Shown here in pieces: positions 29,111-40,026 of a stretch of DNA of 64,000 nt. Below the pieces are notes generated by a model. It made no database searches and was not told the origin of the DNA. It saw only the letters and a list, made by a program, of their open reading frames with translations. The position numbers were made by a program, and so were the translations under genes. Numbering within the stretch: position 1 is the first letter of the stretch; every line of letters begins with the position of its first letter. Origin of the DNA: JAGVSZ01 sp019137045 (GTDB lineage Bacteria; Pseudomonadota; Gammaproteobacteria; Burkholderiales; SG8-39). The DNA is taken from contig JAXMFT010000002.1 of assembly GCA_046347635.1 (NCBI GenBank), forward strand, positions 372,001 to 436,000, written 5' to 3'.

Positions 29111-30976
29111 TCACTTCCACGAAGTGTTGCCGATCGCGATGCGCTCGAGCCTGCGCCGCCCGCCGTACCAGAGGTTGGCGAGCGACCGGCTCACCACCAC
29201 CGAGGAGAAGATCGACGTGAGGATGCCGAGGCAGTGCACCACCGCGAACCCGCGCACCGGGCCGGAGCCGAAGATGAGCAGCGCGAGACCGGCGATCAGC
29301 GTCGTGACGTTGGAGTCGAGAATCGTGCCGAACGCGCGCTCGTAGCCGGCGTGGATCGCCGCCTGCGGGGTGGCGCCGCCGCGCAGCTCCTCGCGGATGC
29401 GCTCGTTGATCAGCACGTTGGCGTCGATCGCCATGCCGAGCGTGAGCGCGATCGCGGCGATGCCGGGCAGGGTGAGCGTGGCCTGCAGGAGCGACAGCAG
29501 CGCGATCAGGAACAGCAGGTTGGCGGCGAGCGCGATGGACGAGAACACGCCGAAGATCGCGTAGTACACGCACATGAAGACGACGATCGTGACGAAGCCC
29601 CACAGCGTCGAGTGGAAGCCCTTCTCGATGTTCTCCTTGCCGAGGCTCGGGCCCACCGTGCGCTCCTCGACGATCTCCATCGGCGCCGCGAGCGCGCCGG
29701 CGCGCAGCAGCAGCGCGGTCTCGTTCGCCTCCGTCGTGCTCATGCGCCCGCCGCTGATCTGCACGCGCCCCCCCGCGATCTCGGTGCGGATCACCGGCGC
29801 GGTGATCACCTCGCCCTTGCCGCGCTCGACCAGCAGGATCGCCATGCGGTTGCCGACGTTCTCGCGCGTGACGTCGCGGAAGATGCGCGCGCCGGTGGAG
29901 TCGAGCGTGAGGTGCACCGCCGGCTCCTGGGTCTGGTTGTCGAAGCCGGCCTGCGCGTCGGTGAGGCGGTCGCCGGTCAGCACCACCTGGCGCTTCACGA
30001 GGATGCCGCCGCCCTGGCGGTCCTCGTAGTACTCGTCGCCGAACGGCACCCTGCCGTTCTTCGCGTCGAGGAGCTTCTGCGGGTCGCGCGAGGCCTCCTC
30101 GTCCACCATGCGGATCTCGAGGGTCGCGGTGCGCCCGAGGATGCGCTTCGCGCCCGCGGTGTCCTGCACGCCCGGAAGCTGCACGACGATGCGGTCGGCG
30201 CCCTGCTGCTGGACGACCGGCTCGGCCACGCCGAGCTCGTTCACGCGCTTGGCGAGCGTGCTGATGTTCTGCTTCAGCGCCGCATCCTGGATGCGGGTGA
30301 TCGCCTCGGGCCTGATGGTCGCGACCAGGCGCAGGTCCGCGCCCTCGCCGGCGTCGGCGAGGGCGAGATCCTGCAGCGCGTCGGCGATCGCGCGCCGCGC
30401 CTTGTCGCGCGTCTCCGGGTCGCGGAAGCGGATCACGACCGTGTCGCGCTCGCGCGTCACGCCGGCGTGGCGGATGTTCTTGTCGCGCAGCGTGGTGCGG
30501 ATGTCGCCGGCGAAAGAGTCGAGCCGCTTGAGCAGCGCGCCGCGCATGTCGACCTGGAGCAGGAAGTGCACGCCGCCGCGCAGGTCGAGGCCGAGGTACA
30601 TCGGCAGCGCGTTGATCGCCGCGAGCCAGCGCGGCGAGGCCGACAGCAGGTTGAGGGCGACCGTGTAGGAGGGGTTGTCCGCGTCGGGATTGAGCGCGTG
30701 CGCGAGGACGTCCTTCGCCTTGAGCTGCGTGTCGGTGTCTGCGAAGCGGACCTTGACCCCGACCTGGTCGAGGGTGGCGCCGTTGTAGGCGATGCCCGCC
30801 TTCTTGAGCGTTTCCTCCACCCGCGCCATGGTCGCCGTGTCGACCTTCAGCGTCGACTTGGCGCTCGACACCTGCACCGCCGGCAGCTCGCCGAAGAAGT
30901 TCGGCAGCGTGTAGAGCAGGCCGAGCACGATCGCCACGGCGACCGTGACGTAGACCCAGAGCGGGTAGCGATTCAT
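29111..30976 (-). CDS. secD: Protein translocase subunit SecD
   Basis: A 621-residue membrane protein with one N-terminal helix, a large periplasmic P1 region (LDLRGGVHFLLQVDM near residue 130; RTATLEIRMVDEE) and five C-terminal helices with GIAAIALTLGMAIDANVLINERIREEL, where the conserved Asp lies. Proton flow through SecDF drives release of translocated proteins. It follows yajC by 43 bp and precedes secF by 17 bp in the classical order. Confidence 0.96.
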   Translation of the reverse strand: MNRYPLWVYVTVAVAIVLGLLYTLPNFFGELPAVQVSSAKSTLKVDTATMARVEETLKKAGIAYNGATLDQVGVKVRFADTDTQLKAKDVLAHALNPDADNPSYTVALNLLSASPRWLAAINALPMYLGLDLRGGVHFLLQVDMRGALLKRLDSFAGDIRTTLRDKNIRHAGVTRERDTVVIRFRDPETRDKARRAIADALQDLALADAGEGADLRLVATIRPEAITRIQDAALKQNISTLAKRVNELGVAEPVVQQQGADRIVVQLPGVQDTAGAKRILGRTATLEIRMVDEEASRDPQKLLDAKNGRVPFGDEYYEDRQGGGILVKRQVVLTGDRLTDAQAGFDNQTQEPAVHLTLDSTGARIFRDVTRENVGNRMAILLVERGKGEVITAPVIRTEIAGGRVQISGGRMSTTEANETALLLRAGALAAPMEIVEERTVGPSLGKENIEKGFHSTLWGFVTIVVFMCVYYAIFGVFSSIALAANLLFLIALLSLLQATLTLPGIAAIALTLGMAIDANVLINERIREELRGGATPQAAIHAGYERAFGTILDSNVTTLIAGLALLIFGSGPVRGFAVVHCLGILTSIFSSVVVSRSLANLWYGGRRRLERIAIGNTSWK

Positions 30977-31019
30977 CGGGGCAGCGGGCGGGGCGCGGCG
31001 CGCGCCGGGCGGAGCGCCG

Positions 31020-31340
31020 TCAGATCGCCTTGATCGTTCCCTTCGGCAGGAGCGTCTGCACCGCCTGCTTCTGGACCACGATCTCGGTGTTGGCCGCGAC
31101 CTCGAGGGTCACGTAGGCGTCGGTGAGCTTGGTGATCCTGCCGACCAATCCGCCCGAGGTCACGACCTCCGCACCCTTCTCGAGCGCCTCGATCATCGAC
31201 TTGTGGTCCTTGGCGCGCTTCATCTGCGGGCGGATCAGCATGAAGTAGAGCAGCACGAACATCAGGATGATGGGGAGGAACCCCATCAGGCCGCCCGCGT
31301 CGGTGGGGGCGGCCGCTTGCGCATAGGCGGCGCTGATCAT
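31020..31340 (-). CDS. yajC: Sec translocon accessory protein YajC
   Basis: A 106-residue single-pass membrane protein. GFLPIILMFVLLYFMLIRPQMKRAKDH is the invariant helix plus the RPQ(M/K)KR motif, followed by the small KOW-like barrel (GAEVVTSGGLVGRITKL). It lies between tgt and secD, as in most proteobacteria. Confidence 0.95.
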   Translation of the reverse strand: MISAAYAQAAAPTDAGGLMGFLPIILMFVLLYFMLIRPQMKRAKDHKSMIEALEKGAEVVTSGGLVGRITKLTDAYVTLEVAANTEIVVQKQAVQTLLPKGTIKAI

Positions 31341-31402
31341 GGGCGGCTCGGTCGCGTGTTTTTTGGAGGCGCGGAATTATACCGGACGCAGGAACGCGGC
31401 CG

Positions 31403-32524
31403 CTAATTTTCCGCCGCGAGCCGCGCGCGGTCGACCGCGAAGCGCGCGCCGTACGCGTCCAGCCGGCCGGCGGCGATCGCCTCGCGCAGCTCGCGCATCA
31501 GGGCGAGGTAGTAGAAGAGGTTGTGCAGCGTCGCGAGGCGCGCGCCCAGGATCTCGTTGGTCCGCTGCAGATGGTGCAGGTAGGCGCGGCTGAAGTGCCG
31601 GCAGGCGTGGCATGCGCAGGTCTCGTCGATCGGCCGGGTGTCGTCGCGATAGCGCGCGTTGCGGATCTTCACGTCGCCCCAGCGCGTGAAGAGCCAGCCG
31701 TTGCGCGCGTTGCGCGTCGGGAGCACGCAGTCGAACAGGTCGATGCCGGCGGCGACGCCGGCGACGAGGTCCTCCGGGGTGCCGACGCCCATCAGGTAGC
31801 GCGGGCGGTCGGGCGGCAGGCGCGGCGCGGCGTGGGCGAGGACGCGGTACATGTCCTCCTTCGGTTCGCCGACCGACAGGCCGCCGATGGCGTAGCCGTC
31901 GAAGCCGATCGCCGCCAGGCCGGCGAGCGACTCGTCGCGCAGGCTCTCGTACATGCCGCCCTGGACGATGCCGAAGAGCGCGCTGCCGCCGGCGTCGGCG
32001 CGCGCCCACTCCTGCTTGCAGCGCGCGGCCCAGCGCAGGCTGAGCTGCATCGATTGCGCCGCCGCGCGCTCGGTGGCGGGGAAGGGCGTGCACTCGTCGA
32101 ACACCATCGCGACGTCGGAGTCGAGCGTGCGCTGGATGCGGATCGACTCCTCCGGGGTGAGCATGAGGCGATCGCCGTTGAGCGGCGAGGCGAAGCGCAC
32201 GCCCTCCTCGGAAATCGTGCGCAGCTCGCCGAGGCTGAACACCTGGTAGCCGCCCGAGTCGGTGAGGATCGGCCGGTTCCAGCCCATGAACCGGTGCAGG
32301 CCGCGATGCGCCGCGATCACCGGCAGCCCGGGCCGCAGCCAGAGGTGGAAAGTGTTGCCGAGCACGACCTGCGCGCCGACCTCGTCGAGCTCCGCGGGGC
32401 TCATCGCCTTGACCGCGCCGTAGGTGCCGACCGGCATGAAGACCGGCGTGTCGACCCGGCCGTGCGGGAGCTCGAGGACGCCGCGGCGCGCGGCGCCGTC
32501 GGTGTGGGTGACGATGAACTTCAT
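31403..32524 (-). CDS. tgt: Queuine tRNA-ribosyltransferase
   Basis: Exchanges G34 for preQ1 in GUN-anticodon tRNAs. The 373-residue enzyme shows ILTDSGGYQVFSLG with the general acid/base Asp, the nucleophile region DLFDCVLPTRNARNG, GGLSVGEPKEDMYR, and the zinc site CACHACRHFSRAYLHHL (three Cys and one His). It follows queA after a 115-bp gap that contains a palindromic repeat, and precedes yajC by 62 bp. Confidence 0.96.
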   Translation of the reverse strand: MKFIVTHTDGAARRGVLELPHGRVDTPVFMPVGTYGAVKAMSPAELDEVGAQVVLGNTFHLWLRPGLPVIAAHRGLHRFMGWNRPILTDSGGYQVFSLGELRTISEEGVRFASPLNGDRLMLTPEESIRIQRTLDSDVAMVFDECTPFPATERAAAQSMQLSLRWAARCKQEWARADAGGSALFGIVQGGMYESLRDESLAGLAAIGFDGYAIGGLSVGEPKEDMYRVLAHAAPRLPPDRPRYLMGVGTPEDLVAGVAAGIDLFDCVLPTRNARNGWLFTRWGDVKIRNARYRDDTRPIDETCACHACRHFSRAYLHHLQRTNEILGARLATLHNLFYYLALMRELREAIAAGRLDAYGARFAVDRARLAAEN

Positions 32525-32552
32525 TCGGAACTCTGCGTTCGTGTCGCGCGGC

Positions 32553-32584
32553 TCCCCTCGCCCCCGAGTCTGGGGGCGAGGGGA
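32553..32584. repeat. Long perfect palindromic hairpin between queA and tgt
   Basis: TCCCCTCGCCCCC (32553-32565) pairs with GGGGGCGAGGGGA (32572-32584) over 13 bp with a 6-nt loop. No T-run follows on either strand, so termination is unlikely; G-rich runs follow to about 32600. The motif resembles REP/BIME-type intergenic palindromes and may stabilise the queA message or modulate polarity within the operon. Confidence 0.6.
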
Positions 32585-32639
32585 AGGGGGAGCGGGGGGC
32601 AGCGCGCCGAGCGGGTGCGTGCGAGGCGCGCGGTTGATC

Positions 32640-33686
32640 TCACCCCGCGATTCTATCCACCAGCATAGCGTCGCCGTAGCTGAAGAAGCGGTAGTCCCGC
32701 TCGATGGCGTGGCGGTACGCCGCGCGCACGCGGCCCGTCCCGGCGAACGCGCAGACGAGCATGAGCAGCGTGGAGCGCGGCAGGTGGAAGTTGGTGATCA
32801 GGCGATCGACGACCTGGAAACGGAATCCGGGCGTGATGAAGAGGTCGGTCTCGGCGCAGCCCGCCGCGACCGCGCCGCCGCGTGCGGCGGCTTCGAGCGC
32901 GCGCAGCGAGGTGGTGCCGACTGCGACGACGTCGCGCCCGCGCTCGTGCGTCCGGCGCACGGCGTCCGCGGTGGCGGGGGGGATCTCGTACCACTCGCGG
33001 TGCATGCGGTGGTCGGCCAGGCTCGTCACGCGCACCGGCTGGAAGGTGCCGGCGCCGACGTGCAGGGTGAGAAACGCGGTCTCGACGCCTTGCGCGCGTA
33101 GGCGCTCGAGCAGCGGCTGGTCGAAGTGCAGTCCCGCGGTCGGCGCAGCGACGGCGCCGGGTGTGCGGGCATAGACCGTCTGATAGCGCTGCCGGTCGGC
33201 AGCATCGGGCGTGTGCGTGATGTACGGGGGCAGGGGGACTTCGCCGTGCCGGTCGAGGACGGCGAGGACCGAATCGGACGCATCGAACCGCAGCAGGAAG
33301 AGATCGTCCGCGCGTGCGATCACCTCGGCCTCCACCGCGCCGGTGAGCTTCAGGCGCGCGCCCGGCTTCGGCGCGTGGCTCGCGCGGATCTGGGCAGCCG
33401 CCTCGTGCGGCCCGAGCACGCGCTCGATCAGCACCTCGATGCGCCCGCCGGAGTCCTTCTGGCCGAAGAGCCGCGCCTTGATGACGCGCGTGTCGTTGAA
33501 CACCAGCAGGTCGCCCGCCGAGAGGAACCGCGGCAGATCGGTAAACGCGTGATCGGACGCGCCGTCCCGCGCGAGACGCAGCAGGCGGCTGCCAGTCCGC
33601 TCCGGGGCCGGGCGCTGCGCGATGAGCCGCTCGGGCAGGTCGTAGTCGAAGTCGTCGACCGTGCTGCGTTGCCGGGGGTCGGTCAT
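32640..33686 (-). CDS. queA: S-adenosylmethionine:tRNA ribosyltransferase-isomerase
   Basis: Transfers and isomerises the ribosyl moiety of SAM onto preQ1 in tRNA, giving epoxyqueuosine. The 348-residue product has FDYDLPERLIAQRPAPERTGSRLL, FNDTRVIKARLFGQK, AAPTAGLHFDQPLL and the C-terminal NFHLPRSTLLMLVCAFAG, all QueA signatures. The start is 22 bp from the divergently placed tRNA-Leu. It is the promoter-proximal gene of the minus-strand queA-tgt-yajC-secDF group. Confidence 0.96.
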   Translation of the reverse strand: MTDPRQRSTVDDFDYDLPERLIAQRPAPERTGSRLLRLARDGASDHAFTDLPRFLSAGDLLVFNDTRVIKARLFGQKDSGGRIEVLIERVLGPHEAAAQIRASHAPKPGARLKLTGAVEAEVIARADDLFLLRFDASDSVLAVLDRHGEVPLPPYITHTPDAADRQRYQTVYARTPGAVAAPTAGLHFDQPLLERLRAQGVETAFLTLHVGAGTFQPVRVTSLADHRMHREWYEIPPATADAVRRTHERGRDVVAVGTTSLRALEAAARGGAVAAGCAETDLFITPGFRFQVVDRLITNFHLPRSTLLMLVCAFAGTGRVRAAYRHAIERDYRFFSYGDAMLVDRIAG

Positions 33687-33707
33687 TCCCCGATAATGCC
33701 CCGGGCA

Positions 33708-33794
33708 GCCGGGATGGCGGAACTGGTAGACGCAGCGGACTCAAAATCCGCCGGCCGCGAGGTCGTGCGAGTTCGATTCTCGCTCCCGGCACCA
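33708..33794 (+). tRNA. tRNA-Leu (anticodon CAA)
   Basis: Class II tRNA with encoded CCA. The acceptor stem GCCGGGA (33708-33714) pairs with TCCCGGC (33784-33790), then A and CCA at 33792-33794. The anticodon stem GCGGA (33735-33739)/TCCGC (33747-33751) encloses CTCAAAA, placing the anticodon CAA at 33742-33744. A long variable arm and GTTCGATTC in the T-loop support tRNA-Leu. The CAA anticodon reads UUG. No direct repeat or integrase beside it suggests use as an attachment site. Confidence 0.97.
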
Positions 33795-33865
33795 CCCGCC
33801 GCGCGCGGCTCGCCGCGTCGCAGCGGATTGCGCCCGAGCGCTGGACGCGCCGCGCGCCGGCGCGC

Positions 33866-34111
33866 TCAGACTCTCAACCCCGGCAGCGCCCCGTCGACGA
33901 GCTGGCAGGCGTGGAACCGTCCGAACGCCAGCGCCTCGTGCGCCGACTGGAAGATCGCCGGCTGGTCGATGACGGCCTGCTCGCGGACGCGAGCCGCGCC
34001 GCGGCAGAGCCGGACGATGAAGAGCTGCGGACGCCACCGTCTGGGTCCGGACAAGAAGATTGCGCTCACGGTGATGGCGCAGTCCTTGTGCTGAAACCGG
34101 TCGAGTGCCAT
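33866..34111 (-). CDS. Small hypothetical protein, 81 residues
   Basis: A short ORF ending in a well-formed 3' part (IDQPAIFQSAHEALAFGRFHACQLVDGALPGLRV) and starting MALDRFQHKDCAITVSAIFLSG. GGGAGG lies about 12 bp before ATG 34111. The residue composition is less Arg/Ala-skewed than antisense ORFs in this GC-rich DNA, which favours it being real, but no family is recognised. It sits alone between tRNA-Leu and the response-regulator gene. Confidence 0.5.
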   Translation of the reverse strand: MALDRFQHKDCAITVSAIFLSGPRRWRPQLFIVRLCRGAARVREQAVIDQPAIFQSAHEALAFGRFHACQLVDGALPGLRV

Positions 34112-34300
34112 GTGCCGCGCCTCCCATCGGAATTGTCGGAGCGTCCCGGAGCGAGCCGACAGGCCCTATCCGGAACGGGCGCAGTCACTATGCTTCTGTC
34201 ATAAACCCCGGGGCAACGCGGCCGCCGCGCGGGGCGGGCAATCCGTCACGGGGGCAGGCGGCTGTCGCCGTCCGGCGACGGCGTCGGGCGTCCGACGCCC
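34112..34300. other. Intergenic region downstream of the response regulator
   Basis: A 189-bp stretch between the OmpR-type gene and the small ORF. It contains TGTCGG (about 34126) and CCGACA (about 34157) as a spaced inverted repeat, and on the minus strand TTATGACAG near 34203. No gene or terminator is evident. Confidence 0.3.
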
Positions 34301-35026
34301 CTACGCGGTCTGCGACGGCGCGCCGTTCGGCTTGGCCTCGGGCGTCACCTGCTCGAGGCGATAGCCGTGCTGATACACCGCGCTCAGCTTCCACCCGTTC
34401 TCCGGCACCAGCCCGAGCTTGGAGCGCAGCCGGCTCACGTGCGTGTCGACGGTGCGGGTGTTGAGGTCGGAGGTGCGGCCCCACACCGACTCGAGGATGT
34501 GGCCGCGCGAGACGAGGTTGCCGACGTTGCGGAACAGGAACACCGCGAGGTCGAAGTCCTTCTGCGTGAGGTCCACCTCGGCGCCGTGGCGGGTCACCAC
34601 GCGGCGGTCGACGTCCACGTCGAACTCGGCCAGCTTGAGGCGCTCCGCGACGCGCGGCTTCGGCCGCGCGCGGCGCCCGAGCGCCTCGACGCGGGCGAGC
34701 AGCTCCTGCTTGCGCAGCGGCTTGACGAGGTAGTCGTCGGCACCGGCCTTCAGCGCCTGGACGATGTCGGCCTCGGCGTCGCGCGCGGTGGTGAACAGCA
34801 CCGGCACCGGCTCGCGCACGTTGGCGCGCACCCACGCGAGGATCGCGTCGCCGTTCACGTCCGGGAGCTCCCAGTCGAGGACCAGGAGGTCGAAGCTGTC
34901 GCGCGCCATGACGCGCATGAACTCGCGTCCGCGCGCGAAGGTGTGGCAGGTGTGCCCGGCCCCGACCAGCCAGATGCGCACCAGGTCGGCCTGCGAGACG
35001 TCGTCCTCGACGATTGCGATGCGCAT
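34301..35026 (-). CDS. OmpR/PhoB-family response regulator
   Basis: A 241-residue two-domain regulator. The receiver has acidic residues EDD at 7-9, the phospho-acceptor Asp51 in LLVLDWELPDVNG, Thr in FTTARD and Lys in YLVKPLRK. The C-terminal winged helix (VDLTQKDFDLAVFLFRNVGNLVSR, then LNTRTVDTHVSRLRSKLGL) binds DNA. It begins 8 bp after the HPt gene, so it is the likely output of the adjacent CHASE2 kinase relay. Confidence 0.93.
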   Translation of the reverse strand: MRIAIVEDDVSQADLVRIWLVGAGHTCHTFARGREFMRVMARDSFDLLVLDWELPDVNGDAILAWVRANVREPVPVLFTTARDAEADIVQALKAGADDYLVKPLRKQELLARVEALGRRARPKPRVAERLKLAEFDVDVDRRVVTRHGAEVDLTQKDFDLAVFLFRNVGNLVSRGHILESVWGRTSDLNTRTVDTHVSRLRSKLGLVPENGWKLSAVYQHGYRLEQVTPEAKPNGAPSQTA

Positions 35027-35034
35027 GGGGCGGT

Positions 35035-35340
35035 TCAGGGAGTGAAGGTGATCTCGACGCGGTCGAGGTAGTCGGCGAGCTCGCGCGCGAGCGCCGCGAC
35101 CTCGCCTCCGCCGTTGCGCGCGCTCGACTCGATCGCGGCGCCGAGGCGGGTGATCTCGTCGAAGCCGTAGCCGCCTCCGACCCCTTTCAGGGTGTGGCCG
35201 ATCCGGCGCGCGGCCTCGAAGTCGCCGCGCGCGGCGGCGGCGCCGAGCTGCGCGACCTCCAGCCGGCGGTTGGCGAGAAAGCGCGGGATCAGGTCGCGCA
35301 GCTCTCCGGCCACCGCGACGGTGCGACGGGCGGATTCCAT
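35035..35340 (-). CDS. Histidine phosphotransfer (HPt) protein
   Basis: A 101-residue stand-alone HPt domain. The phospho-accepting His49 is in ARRIGHTLKGVGGGYGF, the canonical HxxKG context, with flanking helices FLANRRLEVAQLGAAA and ALARELADYLDRV. It would carry phosphate from the hybrid kinase receiver to the response regulator encoded 8 bp downstream. ATG 35340 is 71 bp after the kinase gene. Confidence 0.9.
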   Translation of the reverse strand: MESARRTVAVAGELRDLIPRFLANRRLEVAQLGAAAARGDFEAARRIGHTLKGVGGGYGFDEITRLGAAIESSARNGGGEVAALARELADYLDRVEITFTP

Positions 35341-35411
35341 GGGCGCGAGTCTACGGAGCGGGGGGGCGGACGGCGCGGCAATTTGTCCGCTCCGGCCCCG
35401 CGCGGGGCGCG

Positions 35412-37886
<2,475 letters not shown>

Positions 37887-38149
37887 GGGTCCCCAGATTG
37901 TAGACGAGGCACCGCCCGCGGCGCCCCGGCGCGGGGCGCGGGGGCGGCCGGATCGCACCTTCCCGGACCGAGCGGCGGGTCCGCTGGCGCGGTGAGGCGC
38001 GCTGCGAGCGCGGGCCGCCCGCCGGCCGGGCCGATCCGGGGCAGAATGCCGTCGCCGACCGGGGTCTCCGGCGGCGGCGTTCGACGGAGCCGGGGCGCTC
38101 GTTCGGGCGCGCGGCGATGCGCGCGACACCACCAGGAAGGGAGGCGGAG
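37887..38149. other. Divergent intergenic region, kinase versus aldolase-like gene
   Basis: 263 bp without a gene. On the minus strand TACAAT (37897-37902) may be the kinase -10. On the plus strand CAGAAT (38042-38047) may be the -10 of the aldolase-like gene. The rest is GC-rich with no operator I can name. Confidence 0.3.
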
Positions 38150-38941
38150 ATGGGTAACGTCGAGACGGGCGTGTTGACCAGGCCGGCGCACATCGGCGAG
38201 GCCGAGTGGCGGCTGCGGCTCGATCTGGCCGCCGCTTACCGCGTGTTCGACTGGTACGGCTGGAACGAGACGATCTTCAACCACATCACGGTGCGCGTCC
38301 CGGGGCCCGAGCGGCACTTCCTGATCAACCCGTTCGGGCTGTGGTACGACGAGGTGACGGCCTCCAACCTGGTCAAGATCGACCTCGCCGGCAACCCGGT
38401 GGCGCCGACGCAGTACGGCGTCAACCGCGCCGGCTTCATCATCCACGGCGCGGTGCACGCGGCGCGCGACGACGCGCACTGCATCATGCACACCCACACC
38501 ACCACCGGCATGGCGATCGCCTGCCGCCGCGCCGGGCTGCGCCACGACGACTTCTACGGCGCGATGCTGGTCGGCCGCGTCGCCTACCACGACTTCGAGG
38601 GCATCACCGTGCGCGCCGACGAGCAGCCGCGGCTGGTGCAGAGCCTCGGCGACCGGCACGTCATGATCCTGCGCAACCACGGGCTGCTGGTGGCCGAGCG
38701 CGACGTCGCGCACGCGTTCGCGCTGCTGTGGACGCTGCAGCGGGCCTGCGACGTCCAGTGCCAGGCGGAGGCGACCGGCGGCTACGACATTGCGCTCACC
38801 GAGGCGGTGCGCGAGTCGTGCCGGCGCGATGCGATGAACTTCGACCCGGACGGCGGCACGTGCCGGCGCATGTTCGAGGCGACCGTGCGGCGGATGGAGC
38901 GCGCGATGCGCGGGCCGAACTGGATCGACTACCGGTCCTGA
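38150..38941 (+). CDS. Class II aldolase/adducin family protein
   Basis: A 263-residue zinc-dependent aldolase-fold protein. The metal-binding His pair is in CIMHTHTTTGMAIAC, a third His in ILRNHGLLVAE, and FNHITVRVPG with INPFGLWYDEVTASNLVKID forms the N-terminal core. This branch includes uncharacterised decarboxylases/aldolases distinct from L-fuculose-1-phosphate aldolase. ATG 38150 follows AAGGGAGGCGGAG; an in-frame ATG 33 bp upstream is less well placed. It stands alone upstream of the Dnr-like regulator. Confidence 0.85.
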   Translation: MGNVETGVLTRPAHIGEAEWRLRLDLAAAYRVFDWYGWNETIFNHITVRVPGPERHFLINPFGLWYDEVTASNLVKIDLAGNPVAPTQYGVNRAGFIIHGAVHAARDDAHCIMHTHTTTGMAIACRRAGLRHDDFYGAMLVGRVAYHDFEGITVRADEQPRLVQSLGDRHVMILRNHGLLVAERDVAHAFALLWTLQRACDVQCQAEATGGYDIALTEAVRESCRRDAMNFDPDGGTCRRMFEATVRRMERAMRGPNWIDYRS

Positions 38942-39049
38942 GGGCCGCGGAGGCCGCGGCGCGCGCGCCCGAGCGCCCGGTCCGGACGTCGGGAATCGAA
39001 CCGCCGATGGACCCGTTCTAAGGGGCGCCCCGCCCCGCGGGGGGGCCGT

Positions 39050-39063
39050 TTGACGCGCATCAA
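39050..39063. promoter_or_regulatory. FNR/Dnr-type box upstream of the CRP/FNR regulator
   Basis: TTGAC-GCGC-ATCAA matches the FNR consensus TTGAT-N4-ATCAA with one mismatch. Its centre is 43 bp before the GTG start. The best -10 candidate (GAGCAT, 39087-39092) is 33 bp from the centre, close to class II geometry, which suggests autoregulation and a nearly leaderless transcript. Confidence 0.65.
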
Positions 39064-39098
39064 AGATCGAGGCGGCGGGTGGGGCCGAGCATGCCCGC

Positions 39099-39791
39099 GT
39101 GCCCGCCGCACCGATCCGCATCCAGGAGTTCCTCAAGAACGTCCCGCTCTTCCGCGAGCTGACCGACGCGGAGCTCGACCGCATCGCGGCGGGGACGGCT
39201 CAGGTGCGCGCCCCCACCGGGACGATCCTCTTCCGCCGCGGCGAGGCCTGCGTCGGGTTCCACGTCGTCGTGTACGGCCAGGTGAAGCTCGCGTTCGGGG
39301 CCGCCGACGGGTCGGAGAAGGTGGTCGAGATCCTCGGGCCGGGCCAGAGCTTCGGCGAGGCGGTGATGTTCCTCGACAAGCCCTACGTGGTGTTCGCCGA
39401 GACCCTCGCCGACTCCCTGCTGCTCCAGATCGGCAAGGCGGGGGTGTTCGCCGAGCTCGAGCGCAACCCGCGCTTCGCGCGCAAGATGCTCGCCGGGCTG
39501 GCGCAGCGGCTGCACCGCCTGATGCACGACCTGGAGGCCTACACGCTGCGCAGCGGGACCCAGCGCGTGATCGGGTACCTGTTGCGCGACGCGCCGGACG
39601 AGGCGCCGCCGAACGCCCCGATCGAGATCGCGCTCGCCACCAGCAAGGGCGTGCTCGCTTCGCGGCTCAACATCACCCGCGAGCACTTCTCGCGCATCCT
39701 GCACGACCTCTCGACTTCCGGGCTGATCGAGGTGCGCGGGAGAATCATTCGCGTTACCGATCCCGAGCGGCTGCGCGCCTATCAGGGCTAG
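39099..39791 (+). CDS. CRP/FNR-family transcriptional regulator, Dnr-like
   Basis: A 230-residue regulator with an N-terminal cyclic-nucleotide-type barrel (about 15-125, FGEAVMFLDKPYVVFAET), dimer helix and C-terminal helix-turn-helix (LASRLNITREHFSRILHDLSTSGLI). The recognition helix has E-x-x-S-R, the FNR-specific contacts for TTGAT half-sites. It has only one Cys (GEACVGF), so it cannot hold FNR's N-terminal [4Fe-4S] cluster. Heme- or redox-sensing Dnr/NnrR-type behaviour is the likelier mode (inference). GTG 39099 gives the family N-terminus. FNR-like boxes precede it and several nearby operons. Confidence 0.88.
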   Translation: MPAAPIRIQEFLKNVPLFRELTDAELDRIAAGTAQVRAPTGTILFRRGEACVGFHVVVYGQVKLAFGAADGSEKVVEILGPGQSFGEAVMFLDKPYVVFAETLADSLLLQIGKAGVFAELERNPRFARKMLAGLAQRLHRLMHDLEAYTLRSGTQRVIGYLLRDAPDEAPPNAPIEIALATSKGVLASRLNITREHFSRILHDLSTSGLIEVRGRIIRVTDPERLRAYQG

Positions 39792-39899
39792 CGTCGCCCG
39801 TTGCCAAGCGCCGCGCGGCGCGGCCGGGGTATTCCATCACGCGCGCGGCGCCCAACGCGTCACCTCCGGACCAAAGCCGCGCGCGGCCGGGCCGATCCT

Positions 39900-39913
39900 T
39901 TGATCCAGGTCAC
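39900..39913. promoter_or_regulatory. Imperfect FNR-type box upstream of the radical SAM gene
   Basis: TTGAT-CCAG-GTCAC has one perfect half-site and one degenerate half. At class II spacing the -10 would fall near 39935-39941 (CACCAT, three matches) and transcription would start near 39948, just before the stem-loop at 39960. The promoter assignment is weak. Confidence 0.4.
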
Positions 39914-39959
39914 TGTCCGCCAGCGGCACGCTGGCACCATACGTTCACTCCTGGTGTTT

Positions 39960-40011
39960 GGCGGAACTGCCCAGGGTCGCAAGACCCGAAAGCGTTCCGC
40001 CGATTTTTTTT
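39960..40011 (+). terminator. Terminator-like structured leader directly before the radical SAM gene
   Basis: GGCGGAAC (39960-39967) pairs with GTTCCGCC (39994-40001). Inside, GC pairs with GC past a bulged T, then an internal CCA/GAAA loop leads to GGGTC-GCAA-GACCC, a 5-bp stem capped by a GNRA-type tetraloop. Two bases after the outer stem come eight T residues (40004-40011). The Shine-Dalgarno GGGAG of the next gene begins at 40016. It could end the regulator transcript, or act as an attenuator for the radical SAM gene. Confidence 0.8.
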
Positions 40012-40026
40012 GTACGGGAGAAAACC

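Noticed and set aside
33690..33870. tRNA-Leu as an integration site for a genomic island
   Set aside because: No integrase, direct repeat of the tRNA 3' end or change in gene character follows; the neighbouring genes look chromosomal.
38975..39020. tRNA-like segment on the minus strand (GGTTCGATTCCC T-arm resemblance)
   Set aside because: The T-loop consensus is present, but the flanking five-base stem does not pair, and no acceptor or anticodon stem can be folded. At most a decayed remnant.
39960..40011. c-di-GMP-I or other known riboswitch class before the radical SAM gene
   Set aside because: The GTCGCAAGACC string recalls part of the GEMM consensus, but the conserved second helix and spacing are missing, so no named class is claimed.
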